A stretch of DNA of 64,000 nucleotides, taken from NCBI RefSeq assembly GCF_026239695.1, contig NZ_JAPIVS010000003.1, positions 682,001 to 746,000 on the forward strand, written 5' to 3'. The stretch is from Pedobacter sp. MC2016-15 (GTDB lineage: Bacteria > Bacteroidota > Bacteroidia > Sphingobacteriales > Sphingobacteriaceae). Under the pieces are notes generated by a model that saw only the letters and a program-made list of their open reading frames with translations, had not been told where the DNA came from and searched no databases. Of this stretch, positions 53,320-62,512 are shown in pieces (position 1 is the stretch's first letter; every line of letters starts with the position of its first letter). A program made the translations under genes and the position numbers.

Positions 53320-54768
53320 TTAGTGCTTCGTTTTTCCATATTTTGTCACCGCCGCACCCAGGTCCAGTACCTCTGCTTCGGGGAGGTATTTTTTCAGGAT
53401 GCTGCTTCCTGTGGCCGACCTGTAACCGGATGCACAATTGATGAGGATGGGTTTGTCAGTAGGGATTTCTGAAATCCTGCCTGACAGGTCCTGCAGGGGG
53501 ATATTGATTGCCCCTTTGAATATGGCTTCGCTTTTCACTTCAGCCTCCGTTCTTACATCGATGATGGTGTATTTGCCTTCTTCAGGTTTGAAATTCTCAT
53601 CATTGAATGCTGCAAACTGTTTGCCATCCGCGGCATCGTACACAAAAGCACCAGCAATATTTGCTTCATAGCCAATTTTACCGGTTTTTGCAATCAAGCC
53701 TTGCAGTGATTCTTCATTCTGGGCCAGCAGGTAAAAAGCATCATCGGGACTCACTACACTTCCCAGCCAGCTCTCAAACTTGCCCCCATCCTGAACATTA
53801 AGGGCGCCTTTCAGGTAAGACTTTTTGAATGCTGCAGCCGGTCTGCCATCAATGATCAATGCATTTTGCGGTGGCGCATAGTTTTTTGCTAATATTTTAA
53901 CGGCGGCAAGGCTGGGCTGCAGATCCGGAGCACCTTTGATATTGAGTTTGACATCGTAAGGGAAATACTTCGGTACAAATGGCAGATCACCTAAAAGCAC
54001 AGCTACAAACTCATTCTTGTCCTTTATCCTGAAAGCGTAGTTGCCCGTCTTTTCTTCCCCAATGGTAGAACTCGCAGCATCCCGGATGGCCTTCCCGCAA
54101 AGGGAGCCTGCTCCATGAGCCGGATATACAACCACATCGTCAGCCAGCTTTGCAAACTGATCATGAATGGTATGGTACATCTGGCCAGCAAGTGTTTTTC
54201 GCTGCGCCTCGTTACTCCCGGCACTTTCACGCAGATCAGGTCTGCCGACATCCCCGATCAGTAATGCATCACCTGAAAAGACAGCGATATCTTTAGGACC
54301 CTTACTGAGCACGATGGCAATGTGATCCGGAGCATGTCCGGGTGTCTCCAATGCCCGCAGGCTAAACTGTTCAGAAAGCCTGATCGTTTCCCCGTTTTTG
54401 AGCGGACTAGACTTGTATCCTGTTTTTGTAAGGCTGCTTGCATAGACCTTAACTTTGAGTTTTTGCTGAATCTCCCGGTGTGAACTTACGAAGTCGGCAT
54501 GAGGGTGTGTCTCAATAACTGCGGTTATCTTTCCCTTCCTTGCTTTGGCGAAGTCATAATACTTCTGAGGATCCCTTTCCGGATCGATAAGGATGATTTG
54601 ATCGTTTACCGAAATCGCATAGGAGAAATGGGCCAGTCCCTTATCCTTAAACTGTTCTATATGATATGTCTGATCTGATGCTATGATTCCACTCATGACT
54701 TTGAAAGGTGATACAATGGATAACAATCCGGCAGCCGTCAGTGTTTCTACAAATGTTCTTCTTTTCAT
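53320..54768 (-). CDS. Exported CstB-like persulfide dioxygenase with two rhodanese domains
   Basis: 482 residues. The N terminus MKRRTFVETLTAAGLLSIVS has a twin-arginine-like pair and hydrophobic stretch, so export is likely. The MBL domain (about 30-270) carries the iron-site motif ETHPHADFVSSH (H88, H90, D92, H97), GDALLIGDVGRPDL and VYPAHGAGSLCG. A pseudo-rhodanese (about 290-380) lacks a cysteine, and the C-terminal rhodanese has C445 in NCASGYRSATG. The order MBL, inactive rhodanese, active rhodanese is that of S. aureus CstB, which oxidises persulfides to thiosulfate. CstB itself is cytosolic, so an exported version is notable. Confidence 0.87.
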   Translation of the reverse strand: MKRRTFVETLTAAGLLSIVSPFKVMSGIIASDQTYHIEQFKDKGLAHFSYAISVNDQIILIDPERDPQKYYDFAKARKGKITAVIETHPHADFVSSHREIQQKLKVKVYASSLTKTGYKSSPLKNGETIRLSEQFSLRALETPGHAPDHIAIVLSKGPKDIAVFSGDALLIGDVGRPDLRESAGSNEAQRKTLAGQMYHTIHDQFAKLADDVVVYPAHGAGSLCGKAIRDAASSTIGEEKTGNYAFRIKDKNEFVAVLLGDLPFVPKYFPYDVKLNIKGAPDLQPSLAAVKILAKNYAPPQNALIIDGRPAAAFKKSYLKGALNVQDGGKFESWLGSVVSPDDAFYLLAQNEESLQGLIAKTGKIGYEANIAGAFVYDAADGKQFAAFNDENFKPEEGKYTIIDVRTEAEVKSEAIFKGAINIPLQDLSGRISEIPTDKPILINCASGYRSATGSSILKKYLPEAEVLDLGAAVTKYGKTKH

Positions 54769-54823
54769 CAGTCAAATATCGTTATTTAGTTGCATAAACG
54801 TCTTTATGACGTGTAATAAATTA

Positions 54824-54831
54824 TATATTTG
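54824..54831 (+). promoter_or_regulatory. -7 element TATATTTG of the giant enzyme gene
   Basis: Exact TAnnTTTG match. Its last base is 3 bp before the ATG at 54835, so the predicted transcript starts at or within a base or two of the start codon. Confidence 0.5.
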
Positions 54832-54834
54832 GTT

Positions 54835-57800
54835 ATGATAAAAAAGATACTGTTGATTTTGATGCTGCTGGGGCCTGTTGTAAAGCAGGTTGCTGCACAG
54901 GTTGGGTTCAAAAGTCCTGATGGAAGTATTGCTGTGCAGGTCAGCTCCAGCAAAGGAAAAGTGTTCTATCAGATTTTCAAGGACAAAAAACCCGTTATCC
55001 TGCCATCCCTGATGGGATTAAGTACGAGCAAGGGTAATTTCTTTGAAAACCTGAAAATTGTATCCCATGCTGAAATTAAAGGCGAGCGGATCCAATATGC
55101 CTTGTCCTCAGGAAAAAAATCAAGAATCAGCAGTATTCAGAATGTAGGAACGATCAGGCTGCAGAATGCTCAGCAACAACCGCTGATCATCACTTTCCGG
55201 CTCAGCAATGATGCTGTGGCCTTTAAGTATGATCTTCCCGGCAAAGAGACGGAAATGATCACCATCAGGGAGGAGAAAACAGAATATCAATTGCCGGCAA
55301 ATACCCTGAGCTGGCTGCAGCCGATGCAGGAAGCAAAATCCGGTTGGGAACAAAGTAATCCGGCATATGAAGAACATTATCGTCAGTCGGTTTCCATTGG
55401 TCAGATTCCTGACTCGGTTAAAAGGGGATGGGTGTATCCTGCATTACTCAAAACAGGATCACAGTGGCTGGCAATTACGGAAGCTGGTTTAGATGGAACC
55501 TATTGTGCAACGCGTTTACTTGCCCATCCGCAGGCGAACAAGTTGAGCATCGGTTTTCCGGATCCGCGAGAGATCTATACCGGAAGAGGTTATCTGCCGA
55601 CCGGCAAAATGCCTTTTTCTTCACCCTGGCGTGTTATTGCCCTGGGCAGTTTGAAAACAGTGATGGAATCTACAGCCGGCACAGATTTCTCTCCTAAATC
55701 AGCGATAACAAATACAGGATTTATCAAGCCCGGCAAAGCCTCCTGGAGCTGGATCATGTCGAAAGATAACTTTATCGTTTATGAAGAACAGAAGAAATAT
55801 ATCGATTATGCAGCAGCGATGCATTGGGAATATTGCATGATTGATGTCAACTGGGACCAAAAGATCGGATATGAGAAAATCAAAGAACTTGCAGATTATG
55901 CAAAGTCGAAGAAGGTAGGCCTTTTGTTGTGGTATAATTCTGCGGGCGACTGGAACACGGTCAAGTACACGCCTAAAAACCTCTTGCTTACGCAGGAGAG
56001 CCGCAGGAAAGAGTTTGCAAGGATTCATGAAATGGGTATCAAAGGTGTGAAGATTGATTTCTTTGGGGGCGACGGGCAATCAGTGATGCAGTATTACATT
56101 GATATTCTGAAGGATGCGGCCAAATACGAACTGATGGTCAACTTTCACGGGGCAACACTGCCACGGGGATGGGCGCGGACCTATCCGCATCTGATGACTG
56201 CCGAAGCCGTCCGTGGCTTTGAAAATGTGAGCTTTCAGCAGAAGGAAGCCGACCAGGAGGCTGAAATATGCGCTACCGTTCCCTTTGCACGTAACCTGTT
56301 CGATCCCATGGATTACACCCCTGTAAATCTCTATCAGGTGAATGACAAGATCAAACGTAAAACCAGCAGTGCTTTTGAGCTGGCGCTTTCGGTACTCTTT
56401 GTCAGCGGCATCCAGCATTACGCTGAGTCGCCCGAGGGAATGGCCCATGTACCGGAAAATGTGCAGCAATTTCTTCGCGATGTTCCTTCAAAATGGGACG
56501 ACCTGAAGTTCATCGCCGGCTATCCGGGAAAATACCTGGTGCTGGCGCGCAAGGCCGGTAATAAATGGTATATCGCGGGTATCAACAGCGAGAGCAAAGA
56601 AAAAACGGTTAGCTTCAGCACCTTGCCTTTTGGAAAAGAGGCTACCTTGATTGCAAATGGCGACGGACAGCTCAACTTCCGTACAGAACAACGAAAAACC
56701 AGCGGCAGCGAAAGGATAGTGATCCCTCCACAGGGAGGTTTCGTCATGGTCATAGACGCGGATGCGCAGGCACTGACAAATACCGGCAGGGATAAAACCT
56801 CGGCGTATCTCTTTACTTACTTTACCGGGAACAAAGGTGGTGAGGCTATCCGTTTTGCTTTAAGCAATGACGGTTATCATTACAGGGCATTGAACCAGAA
56901 CAAGCCAGTACTTGATGCTGCGAAGATCAGTGCTACTGGTGGGGTACGTGATCCTCATATTCTGCGTGGGGCTGATGGCAAAACGTTTTATATGGTGGCC
57001 ACAGATATGAATACGGAGAGATTTGGCTGGAATACGCCTGATTCCGGAATGGTCTTACTCAAATCAAAAGATCTGGTCAACTGGGAATCCCATGTGGTGA
57101 ATGTGCCTGCTCTTTTTAAAGAATTTGCCAAGGTAAACAGGGTATGGGCACCGCAGACGATCTATGACCCGCAGCAGAAAAAGTACATGATCTACTGGTC
57201 TATGCGTGAAGGAACAGCAGCAGATAAAATTTACTATGCCTATGCCAATAAAGATTTTACCGGACTGGAGAGTACGCCAAAGCAACTCTTCTTCAAAGCC
57301 GATGGCGGGGCCTGTATCGACGGTGATATAGTCTACAAAAATGGAAAATATCACTTGTTCTTTAAGACAGAAGGCTCGGGAGCAGGCATCAAGATTGCGG
57401 TTTCGGATCAGCTCACGAAGGGTTATGTGCTGATCGATAAATATGTGCAGCAAACGACCTCGCCGGTAGAGGGCTCAGGCACTTTTAAGCTGAACAATAG
57501 TGAGGACTATATTTTAATGTATGACAGGTATACGGAAGGAAAATACCAGTTTACGAGAAGCAGCGACCTGGTAAATTTTAAAGCGATAGACGATGAAATT
57601 ACCATGAACTTCAGACCCAGACATGGCACAATTCTGCCAATTACCACAGCCGAAGCCCAGGCATTGACGAGCCGCTGGATGCATGCCGATGATATGATCC
57701 TGGCTGCAGAATCGAAGGAAGTAAAAAAAATCAATATTGCCTTTGATACCGCCGGTAAAAAAGCGTACCTGCCCGTTGTTCCCGGAACAAACTTAACTGC

Positions 57801-60372
57801 ATTCAATCCTGGTTTCACCGCGTTTCCGGGCATCACCATCAATCCGGCGGGAGCACAGGATTTTAGTCGCGGCCCCCTTAAATATACAGTAGCCATCAAT
57901 GGTAAACCTGAAAACTATGAGGTGATTGCTGAAGAAAATCATAATCCGGTGATCCAGGGCTATTATGCTGATCCGGATATCTTATACGCTGAGAAAACCG
58001 GTAAATTTTATATTTATCCTACCAGTGACGGATACAATAACTGGTCGGGCAAGTATTTTAAAACGTTTTCATCCAGCGATCTGGTTAACTGGAAAGATGA
58101 AGGTGTGATCCTGGATCTTCCAAAAGATGTGAGCTGGGCAAAGAAAAATGCCTGGGCACCCTGCATCATTGAAAAGAAAATCAATGGCAGCTATACCTAT
58201 TTTTATTACTTCACTGCAGGTCAGAAAATAGGGGTAGCCACTTCTTCAGACCCTGCAGGGCCTTTTACAGATTCTGGCAAAGCGCTGATCGACCAGTTTC
58301 CTGAGGGTATAAAAAGCGGGCAACAGATAGATCCGGACGTATTTACCGATCCAAAGACAGGAAAATCATACTTCTACTGGGGAAACAATTATATGGCGGG
58401 AGCAGAGCTGAATGAGGACATGATTTCTTTAAAACCCGGTACTACAAAAATCCTGACACCAAAAGATCATTACAGGGAAGGGACTTATGTGGTGTTTAGA
58501 AAAGGATTGTATTATTTTATGTGGTCAGAAAATGATACCCGTAATCCGAACTACACCGTACATTACGGAACATCAGACTCGCCGCTTGGGGAGATTACTG
58601 TACCTAAAAACAATGTGGTGATTGCAAAAAATCCGAAGGCCGGTATTTACGGGCCGGGTCATCATGCTGTGATACAGCTACCGGGCAAAGATGAATGGTA
58701 TATCGTATATCACCGGTTTAATTATCCGGGAGGAATAGCAATGGGTGACGCTGCAGGCTATAACAGGGAACTGTGTATCGATAAACTGGAATTTAACAAA
58801 GATGGCAGTATCAGGGAGGTGATCCCTACTCACAAGGGAATTGCTCCAATATCTGCCGGTGCTGAACCCTCTCAGGATACGATCAGGGTAAAAATAGATT
58901 TAAAAAAAAAAGCCCAGGTAATCGATAATATCGGTGCATCCGGATGTTGGTTTTCTGAAGGAATAGGACGGTATTGGCCAAAGGAGAAGAAGGAAAAGAT
59001 TGCACAATTGCTTTTTTCCAAAAAAGTTGATGCTCAGGGAAATCCTGAAGGGATCGGATTGTCTGCATGGCGCTATAATATCGGTGCCGGCACCATAGAA
59101 CAGGGGGATAGCAGTGGTATCAAAGACTTTAGAAAAAGATCGGACTCCTTTCTGGGAAAAGATGGAAAATACGACTGGACAAAACAGGCAGGTTATCAGT
59201 TCTTTTTACAGAAAGCACATGACTATGGTGTGGAAACACTGATAGCCTTTTCCAACTCCCCACCGGTGCAGTTCACGAGGAATGGCCTGGGGTACAAAAC
59301 TGAAAAGGACTTCGTGTCCAATCTTCGTGAAGATGCCTATGATGCTTACGCTCAGTTCCTCGCGACTGTTCTCAAACATTTCGACAAACGTGGATTGCAT
59401 TTTAAATATGTAAGTCCTGTAAATGAGCCCCAGTGGGATTGGTCCCGTGCCTATATGCAGGCAGATCAGGAAGGTTCGCCATGGACAAATGCGGAGATCT
59501 ACAAAATAACCAAAGCCTTAAATACGGCATTGACAAAGGAAAAGTCTGCCAGCAAAATCCTGATTACCGAAGCCGGGCATCTGGATTATCTGTATCGCGG
59601 ATCGGGAAAGGCGAACAGACAAATTCAAAGTTTCTTCGACAAAGACAGTCCGCTCTATGCAGGAGGTATGAGTCATGTACCAAAAATTATCGCCGGTCAC
59701 AGTTATTTTTCTGAGTCTGATGACAGCACGCTGGTCAACACGAGAAAACGGCTCAGTGATACGCTGGACAGATATGATGTTAACTTTTGGCAATCGGAAT
59801 ATTCTATGCTTGGGGATGGGTTCAAAGAAGGTACAACCGGCGACAGGAGCAGCATGGATTGTGCATTGTTTTTATCAAAAATAATCAATACCGATTTAAC
59901 CGTTGGTAATGCTACTGCCTGGCAGTTTTGGAATGCCTATGAACCTGGAAGTGCCAGCATCAATACCAGGTATTACCTGATCGCTTTACAGCCTGATGCT
60001 GATTTTAAGGACGGGAAATTTGCAGTAACTAAGAATTTATGGGCCCTGGGCCACTACAGCAGGTTTATCAGACCGGGAATGACCAGGGTTTCTGCAGAGA
60101 TCCAGGCGGGTCAAAGCGCTCAGCACAAAGATCTGCTGCTGTCCGCATATAAAGATGGCAATGATAAAACCGTCCTGGTACTTACAAATTATGGGAAAGC
60201 GGCAAAACAGCTCAGTCTTGATATACTCAATTCAAAGAAAAAGTACAGGAGCATGCTAAGTTATCTGACTACTGAGGCCGAGGACATGGATCTGAAAAAA
60301 CAGTCTGAACAGCGTGTATCCGATATCATTACACTGCCGGAGAAGTCAATCATGACTATCATTATCGAATAA
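54835..60372 (+). CDS. Giant four-module exported glycosidase: GH97-GH43-GH43-GH30
   Basis: 1845 residues with a signal peptide (about 1-22, VKQVAAQ). Module 1, about 23-645, is GH97: VGFKSPDGSIAVQV at the start, KGVKIDFFGG with D408, and TAEAVRGFE with E457; this Asp layout fits the retaining alpha-galactosidase/arabinopyranosidase type. Module 2, about 660-1000, is GH43-like with triad D706, D829 and E879. Module 3, about 1035-1335, is GH43 with D1046, D1166 and E1215. Module 4, about 1355-1845, is GH30 with acid/base E1531 (VNEPQW) and nucleophile E1655 (WQSEYS). GH43 and GH30 residues are all present, so at least those modules look active. Arabinogalactan is a reasonable substrate guess. 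The TTG at 54829 is a poorer start. Confidence 0.9.
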   Translation: MIKKILLILMLLGPVVKQVAAQVGFKSPDGSIAVQVSSSKGKVFYQIFKDKKPVILPSLMGLSTSKGNFFENLKIVSHAEIKGERIQYALSSGKKSRISSIQNVGTIRLQNAQQQPLIITFRLSNDAVAFKYDLPGKETEMITIREEKTEYQLPANTLSWLQPMQEAKSGWEQSNPAYEEHYRQSVSIGQIPDSVKRGWVYPALLKTGSQWLAITEAGLDGTYCATRLLAHPQANKLSIGFPDPREIYTGRGYLPTGKMPFSSPWRVIALGSLKTVMESTAGTDFSPKSAITNTGFIKPGKASWSWIMSKDNFIVYEEQKKYIDYAAAMHWEYCMIDVNWDQKIGYEKIKELADYAKSKKVGLLLWYNSAGDWNTVKYTPKNLLLTQESRRKEFARIHEMGIKGVKIDFFGGDGQSVMQYYIDILKDAAKYELMVNFHGATLPRGWARTYPHLMTAEAVRGFENVSFQQKEADQEAEICATVPFARNLFDPMDYTPVNLYQVNDKIKRKTSSAFELALSVLFVSGIQHYAESPEGMAHVPENVQQFLRDVPSKWDDLKFIAGYPGKYLVLARKAGNKWYIAGINSESKEKTVSFSTLPFGKEATLIANGDGQLNFRTEQRKTSGSERIVIPPQGGFVMVIDADAQALTNTGRDKTSAYLFTYFTGNKGGEAIRFALSNDGYHYRALNQNKPVLDAAKISATGGVRDPHILRGADGKTFYMVATDMNTERFGWNTPDSGMVLLKSKDLVNWESHVVNVPALFKEFAKVNRVWAPQTIYDPQQKKYMIYWSMREGTAADKIYYAYANKDFTGLESTPKQLFFKADGGACIDGDIVYKNGKYHLFFKTEGSGAGIKIAVSDQLTKGYVLIDKYVQQTTSPVEGSGTFKLNNSEDYILMYDRYTEGKYQFTRSSDLVNFKAIDDEITMNFRPRHGTILPITTAEAQALTSRWMHADDMILAAESKEVKKINIAFDTAGKKAYLPVVPGTNLTAFNPGFTAFPGITINPAGAQDFSRGPLKYTVAINGKPENYEVIAEENHNPVIQGYYADPDILYAEKTGKFYIYPTSDGYNNWSGKYFKTFSSSDLVNWKDEGVILDLPKDVSWAKKNAWAPCIIEKKINGSYTYFYYFTAGQKIGVATSSDPAGPFTDSGKALIDQFPEGIKSGQQIDPDVFTDPKTGKSYFYWGNNYMAGAELNEDMISLKPGTTKILTPKDHYREGTYVVFRKGLYYFMWSENDTRNPNYTVHYGTSDSPLGEITVPKNNVVIAKNPKAGIYGPGHHAVIQLPGKDEWYIVYHRFNYPGGIAMGDAAGYNRELCIDKLEFNKDGSIREVIPTHKGIAPISAGAEPSQDTIRVKIDLKKKAQVIDNIGASGCWFSEGIGRYWPKEKKEKIAQLLFSKKVDAQGNPEGIGLSAWRYNIGAGTIEQGDSSGIKDFRKRSDSFLGKDGKYDWTKQAGYQFFLQKAHDYGVETLIAFSNSPPVQFTRNGLGYKTEKDFVSNLREDAYDAYAQFLATVLKHFDKRGLHFKYVSPVNEPQWDWSRAYMQADQEGSPWTNAEIYKITKALNTALTKEKSASKILITEAGHLDYLYRGSGKANRQIQSFFDKDSPLYAGGMSHVPKIIAGHSYFSESDDSTLVNTRKRLSDTLDRYDVNFWQSEYSMLGDGFKEGTTGDRSSMDCALFLSKIINTDLTVGNATAWQFWNAYEPGSASINTRYYLIALQPDADFKDGKFAVTKNLWALGHYSRFIRPGMTRVSAEIQAGQSAQHKDLLLSAYKDGNDKTVLVLTNYGKAAKQLSLDILNSKKKYRSMLSYLTTEAEDMDLKKQSEQRVSDIITLPEKSIMTIIIE

Positions 60373-60499
60373 TCAGATATAAATTTGTTTCTTAATTGTA
60401 TAATTAAATCTTTTAGCTTACATTTATAGTGTAATAACCAACTCTATATGAAATCTATTAAACAGAATATTAATTTTTCAATATCTCCAAAATTTAGAG

Positions 60500-61501
60500 A
60501 TGTTGGATGTAAGAACCGTGCCGGGGAAACATATGAAGAAACAGAACACCAGCACTACAAACGCTCTCTCCAGAGATCAGCGGGAGATTTGTAGCACTTA
60601 CCAACCCTTATTGCCCTACTGCCCGATACAGGAACAGCCCATTGATGAAGAATTACAGGTCATAGTCAAATTACTGGCTGAAAAATTCAGGCCCCTGTAC
60701 ATTTATTGTTTTGGAGATTATGCCGAATCAAGCCGTAAAGTCGGATGTTTTATTGATGGCGTTGCTCATCATCATCACCGTTATTATTTATTGATGGTGA
60801 TCGAAGGTGCCGGAAGAATAGAACATATCGTTCAGGACTATGCCAGCAGTCACTTCCAGCAGGGTGCCATCACCATTCTGGTACATGGAAAAGATACATT
60901 GGCTGAAGCAGTCAGGTCAAACAACCGTTTTTTTATCACTGTAATCAACAAGGGAAAGCTACTCTATAGCCATGATCCCATGATCAAATCTTTTCAGGTC
61001 CCGGATTACATCCCCACCAGGGCAGCAGATAAAGCTCAAAAGCATTATCATCGCAGCATTACTTTAGCTACAGGTTTCCTGGAAAGCGCACAGGAATGCC
61101 TGAGGAATGAAAAATCTCATTTGAGCATGTTCATGCTGCATCAGGTTGTTGAACAATGCTGTATCGGCATGATCAGAATTCATTTAGGCTACAAGTCGGA
61201 TATCCATCACCTCTATCGGCTGCTATATTTGTGTGAAAGTTTTTCTCCTGCAATATCGGGACTATTGCTTTCCAACGACCAGGAACAAAAGCGTCTTTTT
61301 GATTTGTTGGCGATCAGCTATAGTGCTGCGCGTTACCAGGATAATTTTGTAGTCTGTCAGGCCGATGCGGAGAAACTATACCACCGTGTTGCTGCCTTCC
61401 TGAAATTCGCGGATGAATTGTGTTTAGATCAGATTGAGAGAATGGCCCTGGCTTCAGCTACGGAAAATAAAATAAATCCCCTGATTTTTGACGGAAAATA
61501 A
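60500..61501 (+). CDS. MNT/HEPN-like domain protein
   Basis: 333 residues, no signal peptide. The N-terminal half (about 45-170) resembles a degenerate nucleotidyltransferase: YIYCFGDYAESS, then a beta-strand with YLLMVIEGAG where the catalytic acidic pair is expected but not clear. The C-terminal half (about 180-320) is HEPN-like, all helical, with SMFMLHQVVEQCCIGMIR and HLGYKSDIHHLYRLL, followed by SYSAARYQDNF. HEPN proteins can be ribonucleases or scaffolds; an RxxxxH motif is not certain. It lies between two carbohydrate enzyme genes. A later ATG at 60533 is possible. Confidence 0.72.
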   Translation: MLDVRTVPGKHMKKQNTSTTNALSRDQREICSTYQPLLPYCPIQEQPIDEELQVIVKLLAEKFRPLYIYCFGDYAESSRKVGCFIDGVAHHHHRYYLLMVIEGAGRIEHIVQDYASSHFQQGAITILVHGKDTLAEAVRSNNRFFITVINKGKLLYSHDPMIKSFQVPDYIPTRAADKAQKHYHRSITLATGFLESAQECLRNEKSHLSMFMLHQVVEQCCIGMIRIHLGYKSDIHHLYRLLYLCESFSPAISGLLLSNDQEQKRLFDLLAISYSAARYQDNFVVCQADAEKLYHRVAAFLKFADELCLDQIERMALASATENKINPLIFDGK

Positions 61502-61517
61502 GCTAAATTCAGCACGT

Positions 61518-62507
61518 ATGAAAAATCTGTTAACGCGATCTGAACTAAAAACTGCTTTTGTATTAGTGATTATCTGCTTTTTATCTGCTGTGTCTCAGGC
61601 ACAGCAGATAAAAAAGATGATCAGCAATCCCATCCTGCCGGATTATTATGCCGATCCCGCCATTGTGAAAGACAAAGATAGCTACTATATTTATGCGACC
61701 ATTGATCCCTGGGGCAAGGAAGAGCTTGCCGTATTCCAGACAAAAGATTTCGTCAACTTTGAAAGAAAACAGCTCAACTGGCCCACAAAAAAGGCCTGTA
61801 CAAGCCCAACATCAAAGAATTCTATGGTCTGGGCGCCTTCAGTGGTCAAAGGGAAGGACAACAAATTTTACATGTACGTTGCTGTGGGCAGCGAAGTCTG
61901 GGCAGGAGTGGCTGAAAGCCCTCTGGGGCCATGGAAAAATATCAAGGCAGACCAGAGTCCGCTGATCAAAGCAAATGAATATCCTGGAGTACATAATATC
62001 GATCCGGATTGCTTTATCGACGACGACGGGCAGGCCTATTTATACTGGGGATCCGGATTTAACTGGATCAACGGACACTGTATGGTAGTAAAACTCAAAA
62101 AGGATATGCACACCTTTGAAGGTAAACCTGTTGAGGTAACCACACCTCATTTTTTTGAAGGTGCACATATGTTAAAGAGAAACAACAAATATTACCTGAT
62201 GTTCTCAGAAGGAAAGGCCATTGACCCAACTTACCAGGTGGGCTATGCTACCGGCACCAGTCCGATGGGACCTTTTAAAGAAGATGAACACCGCGTGATC
62301 CTGAACACTTCTGCCGACAGTGTAGTTTATGGTCCCGGTCATCATACAACCTTCCGGGAGAAGAACCAGGATTATATTTTATACCATAGGATATTGCCGC
62401 AGGATAAGGCTTACGTACTGCGTCAGCTATGTCTGGACAGCCTGAATTTTGATAAAAATGGGAATATCAAAAAAGTAAGTACCAAAGGAATTAAGGCCTT
62501 CCGTTAG
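61518..62507 (+). CDS. Exported GH43-family glycosidase
   Basis: 329 residues from the ATG at 61518, which gives a signal peptide (LVIICFLSAVSQAQQ); the longer frame begins with a TTG inside the HEPN gene. Five-bladed propeller with the GH43 triad D46 (YYADPAIV), D162 (HNIDPDCF) and E214 (FFEGAHM), and the YGPGHHTTF motif. Likely arabinofuranosidase or xylosidase type; it resembles the third module of the giant enzyme nearby and probably acts on the same glycan. It starts 16 bp after the HEPN stop. Confidence 0.92.
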   Translation: MKNLLTRSELKTAFVLVIICFLSAVSQAQQIKKMISNPILPDYYADPAIVKDKDSYYIYATIDPWGKEELAVFQTKDFVNFERKQLNWPTKKACTSPTSKNSMVWAPSVVKGKDNKFYMYVAVGSEVWAGVAESPLGPWKNIKADQSPLIKANEYPGVHNIDPDCFIDDDGQAYLYWGSGFNWINGHCMVVKLKKDMHTFEGKPVEVTTPHFFEGAHMLKRNNKYYLMFSEGKAIDPTYQVGYATGTSPMGPFKEDEHRVILNTSADSVVYGPGHHTTFREKNQDYILYHRILPQDKAYVLRQLCLDSLNFDKNGNIKKVSTKGIKAFR

Positions 62508-62512
62508 GAGGG

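Noticed and set aside
35963..54768. A single sulfur-metabolism island (cysE-cysM, TauE-like exporter, sulfurtransferases)
   Set aside because: The genes are spread over 19 kb on both strands with unrelated genes between them and no shared promoter motif was seen.
60500..61501. Reading the HEPN-like gene as half of a toxin-antitoxin pair
   Set aside because: No small partner gene is adjacent; both halves appear fused in one protein and the neighbours are carbohydrate enzymes.
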